Positions 6,577 through 12,385 of a stretch of DNA of 12,385 nt are shown here, one piece after another. The notes under the pieces were generated by a model, which searched no databases, was not told the origin of the DNA, and worked only from the letters and a program-made list of their open reading frames with translations. This DNA comes from JAXMBX01 sp046349635 (GTDB lineage Bacteria > Planctomycetota > Planctomycetia > Planctomycetales > Planctomycetaceae). The stretch is from positions 1 to 12,385 of the forward strand of contig JAXMBX010000088.1 of NCBI GenBank assembly GCA_046349635.1, in the 5' to 3' direction. A program made the translations under genes and the position numbers. How positions within the stretch are numbered: the stretch's first letter is position 1; each line of letters begins with the position of its first letter.

Positions 6577-7899
6577 TCACCCCATCAGTTCGCGGATCGG
6601 AGTGGCATCACTCACCAGGTGAGTGGGGCGTCCCTCCAGGCTGTAGTAAATGCTGTCCGGGTTGATCCCCAGCTTCGTGTACACCGTCGAGACGAAATTC
6701 TCCGGCGACAACACCCGCTGGATCGCGGCGAATCCCTTGCTGTCGGTCGCCCCGATCACCTGCCCGCCAGGGGTTCCCCCACCCGCGAACATCACGCTCA
6801 TCGCGTTCGACCAGTGATCCCGCCCCGCATCCTTGTTGATCTGTGGCGTCCGTCCAAACTCACCCAGCGCCAGGACCAGTGTCTTGTCGAGCATCCCCCG
6901 CTCGTGCAGATCCTCAATCAGCGTGGCGACGGTGTTCTCCCACGAGGGCATCTTCTTTTTGAACGACTCAAACAACCCCACGTGGTGGTCCCACCCTCCT
7001 TCGTACAGCGTCACGAACGGCACCCCCGCTTCCACCAGCCGCCGCGCCAGCAAGGCCCGTTGTCCGAACGACGTCCGCCCATAGCGATCGCGCGTCTTTT
7101 CCGGTTCGTTATGGATGTCGAACGCCTTCTGCGCTTCCTTCGAGGTCACCAGTTTGTATCCCTGGTCGTAGAACTGGTCCACGTCCTTCACCGGGTCCGC
7201 CGCCGACTCTTCCTGCAGTCGGACCATCCGGTCCACTTGTCCCCGTAGCGTCTTCCGGTCCAGGAACTGCCCTTCGGCAATCCCCGTCGGAATTGCCACG
7301 TCCCGGATCCGGAAATTCTTCGAATTTGGATCGTCCGACACCACAAACGGCGCGTACCGCTGACCAAGGAAGTTCGGTCCTCCCGAGCGCGCCATGGAGG
7401 GCATCGAGAAATACGGCGGCAATCCCGGAGGTGCCCCACACTCCTTCGCCACCACCGATCCCAGGCTCGGATGAAAACTCACAAACGCACCGCAACCCAC
7501 CGGAATCCGGGGCGGCGCCCCGGTCATCATGTAGTGATTCCCCGCGCCGTGGTTTCCCTGGTCGTGACGGATCGAGCGGACAATCGCCAGCTTGTCGGAA
7601 ATCGATGCCAGCCGTTTCATCTGCTGCGAGAAAAACATCCCCGGCGTCCGGGTCGCAATCGCATCGAAACTCCCCCGGAATTCAGACGGCGCCTCCGGCT
7701 TGGGATCGAAAGTCTCGTAGTGCGTCGGTCCACCGTCCATCCAAATCAGGATGCACGCCGTCGCCTGCCGCGTCCGTTCCGGCTCCGCCGCCGCCAGCCC
7801 CTGCAGCAATCCGCTGAAACTCCCCGCCAGCATCCCCCCCAGCCCCAGTTTCAGGCTGTCCCGGCGAGTCATCCCTTCGCAGTTTTGATGTCGTGTCAT
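6577..7899 (-). CDS. DUF1501 protein with Tat signal (alkaline-phosphatase/sulfatase-superfamily-like)
   Basis: This 440-residue exported protein is of the DUF1501 family. The start chosen is the ATG at 7897-7899, because the protein then opens MTRHQNCEGMTRRDSLKLG, the usual family N-terminus. Starts at 7923 or 7983 are open; the latter would overlap the PSD1 gene. The twin-arginine motif TRRDSLKLG (11-19, Ser at the usual Phe position) and a hydrophobic stretch (about 18-36) indicate Tat export. Family marks include ILIWMDGGPTHYETFDPKP (50-68), SIRHDQGNHGAGNHYMMTG (109-127), TLYEGGWDHH (297-306), LALGEFGRTPQINKDAGRDHW (343-363) and GGTPGGQVIGATD (374-386). The conserved Asp/His/Gly residues resemble metal sites of the alkaline phosphatase superfamily, but no enzyme activity is established for the family. 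It lies 41 bases after the PSD1 stop and 3 bases before the PPC gene. Confidence 0.93.
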   Translation of the reverse strand: MTRHQNCEGMTRRDSLKLGLGGMLAGSFSGLLQGLAAAEPERTRQATACILIWMDGGPTHYETFDPKPEAPSEFRGSFDAIATRTPGMFFSQQMKRLASISDKLAIVRSIRHDQGNHGAGNHYMMTGAPPRIPVGCGAFVSFHPSLGSVVAKECGAPPGLPPYFSMPSMARSGGPNFLGQRYAPFVVSDDPNSKNFRIRDVAIPTGIAEGQFLDRKTLRGQVDRMVRLQEESAADPVKDVDQFYDQGYKLVTSKEAQKAFDIHNEPEKTRDRYGRTSFGQRALLARRLVEAGVPFVTLYEGGWDHHVGLFESFKKKMPSWENTVATLIEDLHERGMLDKTLVLALGEFGRTPQINKDAGRDHWSNAMSVMFAGGGTPGGQVIGATDSKGFAAIQRVLSPENFVSTVYTKLGINPDSIYYSLEGRPTHLVSDATPIRELMG

Positions 7900-7940
7900 C
7901 CTCAACCTCGCTTCCACCCGCATGTCACTCACATGCAGAC

Positions 7941-10151
7941 CTAATCCTTGAACAGAAACTCCGGAGTATTCAACAACGCCCACATCAGGTCTTCAGTCGC
8001 CTGTCGCCGCGACATCCCCGCCGAGGCAAACAGGTTCTTGCCGATTCCTCGCTCTTCCGCGTCTGGAAATCGCCCGTAAACCAGCAGGTACAACTCTTCC
8101 ACGATCTGCTCATCTTTCAGCGTGCTTCCCGCCAGTTGTGCCGCCCGTCCTTGATCCGCCGTCACGTACGCATGCAGGTCCGGCGAGTTCATCAGGTGCA
8201 GCGCCTGCGTCACCGTCGTTTCCGGCGTCCGTTCGCAGGGTGGATCCTGATTCGGATTCGGCCGCCCGAACGTATCCAGGAACGTCGAGCTCACCCGCGT
8301 CGTCCAGATCTGGTTCGCGTGCGATTCCGCCGGCATCGCCGACCGCTGCTCCACTCCTCCCGTCACGTCCAGCACCGCATCCAGCACCACCTCCGCCCGC
8401 AACCGGCTCCGGTAATGCCGCGAGTAATTCTGGCGATCAGACTTGTTCCGCTCCGTCGGCAAGGAACTCAGCGCATACACTTCCGAGGAACAGATCCGCT
8501 TCAACAGTTTCTTCAGGTCGCACCCCTGGGCACGAAAATCCTTCGCCAGCGCGTCGAGCAATTCGGGATTCGTTGGCGGGTTCGTCCCTCGCAGGTCATC
8601 CACCGGATCGACGATCCCCCGACCCATCAGATCCGCCCACACCCGATTCGCAATCACCTGGGCGAAGTATGGATTCTGCTCCGACGTAATCCACGCCGCC
8701 AACGCCTCGCGCGGGTCTTCGTCCGCCGTCACTTTCGGGGCGTCACCGAACAACGGCCGGGCCGGGAGGACTGCTCCCGTCAATGGGTGCGTCACTGCCC
8801 CCGAAGCCGCGGTCACGATCAGCTCTTCGCCGCCGGAAATCGGAGGAGACAGCCCCACGCCGTCAAAGCTCGTTCGAGCAAAATAGGCCGCGAGGCTGTA
8901 GAAATCATCCTGCCCCCATTTTTCAAACGGGTGGTGATGGCACTTCGCGCATTCCAGCCGAATCCCCAGGAACAACTGGCACACCAGCGTCGTCATTTCC
9001 GCCGGTTCGCGACGATCCCGGAACAGTACCGTCGCCCCGTTCTCCCACGTGCTTCCCTTGGCCGTGATCAGGTCGCGCACGAACTGGTCATAAGGCCGGT
9101 TCTGACGGAACTGCTTCCGAATCCACTGGTCATACGAGATCACATTTTTGATGCCCACCCGGTATGGATTCGGCCGCAGCAGGTCCGCCCACTTCGTCGC
9201 CCAGTGGTCCGCGTACTCAGGCCTCTCCAGTAGCTCATCAATCAGTTTCGCCCGTTTGTCCGGAGACGTCTCTTTCAAAAAGCTCCGTGCCTCTTCCGGC
9301 GTCGGAATCCGCCCGATCAGGTCCAGATGCACTCGCCGCAGGAACTTCGCATCGTCGCATGGCTCCGAAGGAGTGATGCCCAGCGACTGCAGTTTTTTCC
9401 AGACGAGGTCGTCGATGAAATTCCGTCGCGGCAATGCCGCGTAGACACTCGCCGGGACGTTTCCCGCCAGTGGCACCGCCACGTGACACGTGCTGATCAG
9501 GTTCATATACCGGGACATGATCGTCGCTTCACCCGGAATCGGCCCCGCGACCACTTCACCCTTTTTCGTCACCCCCACAATCGCTGCTTCGCTCGATTGA
9601 AACTGCGTCTGCCTGGTGACATCACGCTGGCTGCCGTCCGTGTAGTGGGCCGTCACTTGCAGCGGCTGTTTCTCCCCAGGCTTCATGAACAGTTCCGTCC
9701 GGGAAATCGTCACGCTCTTGAGCTTCGGCTCATGGGGGACACTCCGCGGCGCTCCCTGCTCGATCCACCGCCGCAACGTCTGGTATTCTTCTCCCCCGGC
9801 GGCGAGGCGAATCCCTCCCCCGTGAGGCAGTTTGCTCGTCCCCTTCTGCAGCAGCAGACTCTGCTCCGGCGCCAGTGGGAACACGCGCCGCCCGCGGCTT
9901 TGTTTCGTCAGCGCCGCGTAGTCAAAGTCCGGATCGAAACCCAGCAGCGACAACTGAAAACCGTTTTGCCCCCGGGCTTTCCCGTGGCAGGCCCCCTGGT
10001 TGCACCCTCCCGCTGTCAGGATCGGCATCACGTCCAGTTCGAAGCTGACCGGCTTCGAAGTCTCCGCCGCCGCGCAGAACGTCACCCCCAGGAAGCACAG
10101 GCATGCACCTGAAATAACCGACAGAGGATTGAGCCTCGGAGCGCGATTCAT
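7941..10151 (-). CDS. PSD1-type exported protein: Big_2-like, DUF1549 and DUF1553 domains
   Basis: This 736-residue protein is the first gene of the cluster. The ATG at 10149-10151 was chosen because it gives a proper signal peptide (LNPLSVISGACLCFLGVTFCAAA, residues 7-29); a longer frame to 10271 is open but adds 40 residues of poor character. There is no clear ribosome site before this start. The N-terminal region has C50-NQGA-C55-H56 followed by GKNG-like GQNGFQLSLLGFDPDFDY (61-78), typical of this subgroup. A Big_2-like domain spans about 145-228 (YTDGSQRDVT, GEATIMSRY). DUF1549 spans about 244-450 and contains LRRVHLDLIGRIPTPEE (271-287) and ECAKCHHHPFEKW (400-412), with C401xxC404-H405 a CXXCH heme-type motif. 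DUF1553 covers about 480-733 (IANRVWADLMGRGIVDPVDD, QALHLMNSPDL) and ends in WALLNTPEFLFKD. These proteins are abundant in planctomycetes, with role unsettled; heme binding here is inferred from the motif only. Confidence 0.95.
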   Translation of the reverse strand: MNRAPRLNPLSVISGACLCFLGVTFCAAAETSKPVSFELDVMPILTAGGCNQGACHGKARGQNGFQLSLLGFDPDFDYAALTKQSRGRRVFPLAPEQSLLLQKGTSKLPHGGGIRLAAGGEEYQTLRRWIEQGAPRSVPHEPKLKSVTISRTELFMKPGEKQPLQVTAHYTDGSQRDVTRQTQFQSSEAAIVGVTKKGEVVAGPIPGEATIMSRYMNLISTCHVAVPLAGNVPASVYAALPRRNFIDDLVWKKLQSLGITPSEPCDDAKFLRRVHLDLIGRIPTPEEARSFLKETSPDKRAKLIDELLERPEYADHWATKWADLLRPNPYRVGIKNVISYDQWIRKQFRQNRPYDQFVRDLITAKGSTWENGATVLFRDRREPAEMTTLVCQLFLGIRLECAKCHHHPFEKWGQDDFYSLAAYFARTSFDGVGLSPPISGGEELIVTAASGAVTHPLTGAVLPARPLFGDAPKVTADEDPREALAAWITSEQNPYFAQVIANRVWADLMGRGIVDPVDDLRGTNPPTNPELLDALAKDFRAQGCDLKKLLKRICSSEVYALSSLPTERNKSDRQNYSRHYRSRLRAEVVLDAVLDVTGGVEQRSAMPAESHANQIWTTRVSSTFLDTFGRPNPNQDPPCERTPETTVTQALHLMNSPDLHAYVTADQGRAAQLAGSTLKDEQIVEELYLLVYGRFPDAEERGIGKNLFASAGMSRRQATEDLMWALLNTPEFLFKD

Positions 10152-10208
10152 CGGAGGGCAATCTGCTGGGTAGGAATTCGGCGGGATCAAACGATGTTGA
10201 TATGTATT

Positions 10209-10237
10209 ACTGTATCGGCACTTTTTCCCGCGGGCAA
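10209..10237 (-). promoter_or_regulatory. candidate promoter of the PSD1-DUF1501-PPC cluster
   Basis: Read on the minus strand, TTGCCC (complement of 10232-10237) and TACAGT (complement of 10209-10214) are separated by exactly 17 bases. Each matches four of six positions of the sigma-70-type consensus. They lie about 60 bases upstream of the chosen PSD1 start, and a CCCGCGGG palindrome (10227-10234) overlaps the -35 side. Planctomycete promoters are poorly defined, so this is tentative. Confidence 0.3.
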
Positions 10238-10363
10238 GCAGAAACATCCGCCCCAGCATGGACTTATGCAAGTTTTCTGCACATAGTCAAATGGCCGGGC
10301 GGGGAGCAATCCCTCACCCGGAGACCGTTCCACCTCTGTCACAGAAACGCTCCCCTGTTGCGC

Positions 10364-10368
10364 GAGGA
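10364..10368 (+). promoter_or_regulatory. ribosome binding site that fixes the sulfatase start
   Basis: GAGGA is followed after six bases by the ATG at 10375. No comparable site precedes the ATG at 10258. The shorter reading also puts the signal peptide at the N-terminus, so this site decides the start. Confidence 0.65.
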
Positions 10369-10374
10369 TTTCTG

Positions 10375-11982
10375 ATGTTTGAACGCCTCTCCCGCTCCCT
10401 CGGGCACCTCACTCCACTCATCCTACTTCTGGCGATCGCCACCACCTCCCGCGCCGCCGAACGCCCCAATATCCTCATCATCCTCGCCGACGATCTGGGC
10501 TACTCCGACGTTGGCTGCTACGGCTCGGAAATTCACACCCCCAACCTCGATCAACTCGCCTCACAAGGGCTTCGCTTTTCGCAGTTCTATAATACCGCCC
10601 GTTGCTGGCCCACCCGCTCCTGCCTCATGACCGGTTACTACGCCCAGCAACTCCGCATGGACCCCATCCGCTCAGGACCTCGTCCTCCCTGGTCCCGTTT
10701 GCTCCCTCACTATCTCAAGCCACTTGGCTATCGCTGCTACCACTCCGGTAAGTGGCACATCGAAAATACCCCCCGCATTCTCGCCGATGGAGGCTTCGAC
10801 CGCAGCTATTACCTCCGAGATTACAACGCCTCCTTCTATCCGCGTGATCATCTGGAGGACGACAAACCCCTCCCGCCCGTCGATCCCAAATCCGGCTACT
10901 ACCACACGACCGCGATTACCGACCACTTGCTGAAATACCTTAAGGACCACGCGCAGCAATCGCCCCAGCAACCCTTCATGGGCTATCTGGCCTTCACCTC
11001 TCCCCACTTCCCATTGCATGCTTTGCCGGAGGACATCGCCCGCTACAAGGACAAATACCACAAGGGCTGGGAACAGACCCGCGCTGCCCGCTATCAACGC
11101 CAGAAGGAGATCGGGTTGCTCCAGTGTGCCCTTTCCGATCCCGAGCCCGATCTCAAAACCTCTCTCGGAAAGAATGCGCTGCAGATTCTCGGCTTTGGCG
11201 AAATGCCCCACGCCGTCACCTGGGCCAGCCTGACTTCCGAACAGCAGGAGTTTCAGGCCACGAAAATGGCCATCCACGCCGCCATGGTCGACCGCATCGA
11301 CCGCGAGATTGGCCGGGTCTCCGATCAGCTCAAGCAGATGCACGCCTGGGAAAACACGATCATCTTTTTCCTCTCCGACAACGGAGCCAGTGCGGAGATC
11401 CTCGTCCGGGGCGATGGCCACGATTCCAAGGCCGCTCCCGGTTCAGCCACATCCTACCTCTGCCTTGGTCCGGGCTGGTCTACCTCCTCGAATACCCCCT
11501 TCCGCCGTCACAAGATCTGGGTCCACGAGGGAGGAATCTCAACGCCATTGATTGTCCACTGGCCCAAAGGGATCAAACCGCAGGGGGAAATTCGCCACAA
11601 TGTTGGCCACCTTATCGATATTGTCCCCACCTTGCTCGACATCACGGGGGCCCCACGCGACAGTCGCTGGAATGATCTTCAGCCTCCGAAACTTCCCGGC
11701 AAAAGTCTTTTGCCGGTCTTCAGCCAGGATCTCTCCGTCGCGCACGAGGAACTCTATTTCAACCATTCTCAAAGCCGCGCGCTGCGGCAGGGAGACTGGA
11801 AAGCGATTGCCTCTTCGGAAGCCCCCCAGACCTGGGCGTTGTATAATTTGGCCACAGACCGTGCCGAGTCGCACGATCTCGCCGCCACCCAACCGGAACG
11901 CCTGAAACAGATGGTCGCGCGCTGGGAAACACTCGACAAACAATTTCGCGAGCAGTCAGAAGTCAAACGTTTGACCCCTTGA
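10375..11982 (+). CDS. exported formylglycine-dependent sulfatase (S1 family, arylsulfatase-like)
   Basis: This 535-residue sulfatase has a cleavable signal peptide (hydrophobic HLTPLILLLAIATTSRAA, residues 11-28). The N-terminal metal site is PNILIILADDLGYSDVG (31-47) with Asp39 and Asp40. The sulfatase signature is CWPTRSCLMTG (77-87), so Cys77 would be converted to formylglycine by a maturase encoded elsewhere. HSGKWH (123-128) supplies the active-site Lys126 and His128. FFLSDNGAS (331-339) supplies the second metal pair Asp335/Asn336, and HKIWVHEGGISTPLIVHWP (379-397) supplies the C-terminal lysine region. All expected active-site residues are present. It would hydrolyse sulfate esters in the periplasm or outside the cell; the substrate (sulfated glycan or aryl sulfate) cannot be told. 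It is divergent from the PSD1 cluster and is followed after 49 bases by a HAD gene on the same strand, with no clear terminator between. Confidence 0.96.
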   Translation: MFERLSRSLGHLTPLILLLAIATTSRAAERPNILIILADDLGYSDVGCYGSEIHTPNLDQLASQGLRFSQFYNTARCWPTRSCLMTGYYAQQLRMDPIRSGPRPPWSRLLPHYLKPLGYRCYHSGKWHIENTPRILADGGFDRSYYLRDYNASFYPRDHLEDDKPLPPVDPKSGYYHTTAITDHLLKYLKDHAQQSPQQPFMGYLAFTSPHFPLHALPEDIARYKDKYHKGWEQTRAARYQRQKEIGLLQCALSDPEPDLKTSLGKNALQILGFGEMPHAVTWASLTSEQQEFQATKMAIHAAMVDRIDREIGRVSDQLKQMHAWENTIIFFLSDNGASAEILVRGDGHDSKAAPGSATSYLCLGPGWSTSSNTPFRRHKIWVHEGGISTPLIVHWPKGIKPQGEIRHNVGHLIDIVPTLLDITGAPRDSRWNDLQPPKLPGKSLLPVFSQDLSVAHEELYFNHSQSRALRQGDWKAIASSEAPQTWALYNLATDRAESHDLAATQPERLKQMVARWETLDKQFREQSEVKRLTP

Positions 11983-12031
11983 CCGGCGTGCTGGCATTAA
12001 GGGAAACATTCGTCACGGAAACAGGAGCATA

Positions 12032-12385
12032 ATGACGTCACGTTGGGGTGTGATTTTTGACATGGACGGCGTGTTGGTCGATTCCTACACCGCCCATTTC
12101 CAAAGCTGGCTCGAAACCGCCAAACTCTTCGGACAAACTCTCACGGAAGAGCAGTTTGCCGTGACTTTCGGCCAAACCAGCCCTTCCATCATTCGGCAGT
12201 TGTGGGGGCCCTCCGCCCTCACCGAGCCGCAAATGGTCGAGTTCGACCGGATCAAGGAAGCACGCTACCGGGAGATCGTCCACGAACACCTCGTCATCAT
12301 GCCCGGCGTCCGGGAATTGATCACTGCCCTGAAGACCGCGGGGGCTGATCTGGCGGTTGGCTCCTCAGGCCCTCCCGAAAATGTC
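12032..12385 (+). CDS. HAD-superfamily hydrolase, beta-phosphoglucomutase-like, N-terminal part
   Basis: 118 residues are visible before the window ends. HAD motif I is VIFDMDGVLVDS (7-18) with nucleophile Asp10 and acid/base Asp12. The helical cap follows (about 19-85, with FGQTSPSIIRQLWG at 46-59). MPGVRELITALKTAGADLAVGSSGPPENV (90-118) leads into motif II, whose Ser/Thr position is Ser111 in VGSSG. This matches subclass I HAD phosphatases and phosphomutases of the beta-phosphoglucomutase/phosphoglycolate phosphatase type, which are cytoplasmic. Motifs III and IV lie outside the window, so mutase and phosphatase cannot be separated. AGGAG (12023-12027) sits four bases before the ATG, a strong ribosome site. 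It may be cotranscribed with the sulfatase, 49 bases upstream. Confidence 0.92.
   Translation, partial: MTSRWGVIFDMDGVLVDSYTAHFQSWLETAKLFGQTLTEEQFAVTFGQTSPSIIRQLWGPSALTEPQMVEFDRIKEARYREIVHEHLVIMPGVRELITALKTAGADLAVGSSGPPENV

Noticed and set aside
6172..7248. 358-codon open frame on the plus strand, Arg/His/Pro-rich
   Set aside because: It lies antisense to the well-supported PPC and DUF1501 genes, has the biased composition of a GC-rich shadow frame, and shows no domain.
7900..7983. Longer N-terminus for the DUF1501 protein (starts at 7983 or 7923)
   Set aside because: The extra residues would precede the usual family N-terminus and Tat motif, and the longest form would overlap the PSD1 gene. 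The start at 7923 remains possible.
7893..9233. 446-codon open frame on the plus strand
   Set aside because: It is antisense to the PSD1 gene, whose DUF1549/DUF1553 motifs are unambiguous. Its product is an Arg/Pro/His-rich shadow translation.
9327..10112. 261-codon open frame on the plus strand
   Set aside because: It is a shadow of the PSD1 N-terminal half, with no recognisable motif and no ribosome site.
10152..10271. 40-residue extension of the PSD1 protein to 10271
   Set aside because: It would bury the signal peptide and overlap the candidate promoter; the extra residues show no motif.
10258..10374. 39-residue extension of the sulfatase to 10258
   Set aside because: It would place the signal peptide internally and lacks the ribosome site seen before 10375.
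10672..11421. 249-codon open frame on the minus strand
   Set aside because: It is fully antisense to the sulfatase, whose active-site motifs are all intact on the plus strand.
1..12385. Search for CRISPR arrays, tRNA or rRNA genes, insertion sequences, integrases and toxin-antitoxin pairs
   Set aside because: No spaced direct repeats, cloverleaf-like segments, transposase motifs or terminal inverted repeats were seen on either strand by eye.

Overview
The window looks like chromosomal DNA of a planctomycete (Planctomycetota, probably a Planctomycetales relative). Several families typical of that phylum lie side by side: a DUF1080 (3-keto-disaccharide hydrolase-like) domain, a PSD1-type protein (DUF1549/DUF1553) with a CAKCHHHP motif, a DUF1501 protein with a twin-arginine signal, a secreted pre-peptidase C-terminal (PPC) domain protein, a formylglycine sulfatase and a DUF11 protein with a long charged linker. 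The DNA is moderately GC-rich. The displayed strand is richer in C than in G in most stretches sampled, whichever strand carries the gene. No species can be named from this evidence.

Layout. 1-504 (+): C-terminal part of a DUF1080 protein, cut by the window edge. 681-1709 (+): YheT-type alpha/beta hydrolase. 1861-3690 (+): membrane-anchored protein with a ~350-residue charged, Pro-rich linker and two DUF11-like beta domains. 3702-4523 (-): PilZ-like domain, one transmembrane helix and an unassigned C-terminal region, convergent with the DUF11 gene and only 11 bases from it. 4524-4896: the only gap longer than 300 bases, holding a clear inverted repeat and a short Cys/Gly/Tyr-rich ORF on the minus strand. 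4897-10151 (-): a three-gene cluster transcribed PSD1, then DUF1501, then PPC protein. 10152-10374: divergent intergenic region with a candidate promoter for the cluster. 10375-11982 (+): exported sulfatase. 12032-12385 (+): start of a beta-phosphoglucomutase-like HAD hydrolase, cut by the window edge.

How the genes may work together. The PSD1/DUF1501/PPC cluster is tightly packed (41 bases, then 3 bases between genes) and all three products carry export signals, so they are probably co-expressed and act outside the cytoplasm. Gene sets of this kind occur in many copies in planctomycetes, and their biochemical role is not settled. The divergent sulfatase and the DUF1080 fragment fit a carbohydrate-degrading lifestyle, but nothing here shows a shared substrate. 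The PilZ/TM gene and the DUF11 gene may both act at the cell envelope. This is inferred from topology and adjacency only.

No tRNA, rRNA, CRISPR array, insertion sequence, integrase or attachment site was seen. I found no strong case for a wholly new system. The best leads are the PilZ/TM protein with an unassigned external domain, the three-gene secreted cluster, and the short ORF in the 4.6-4.8 kb gap.
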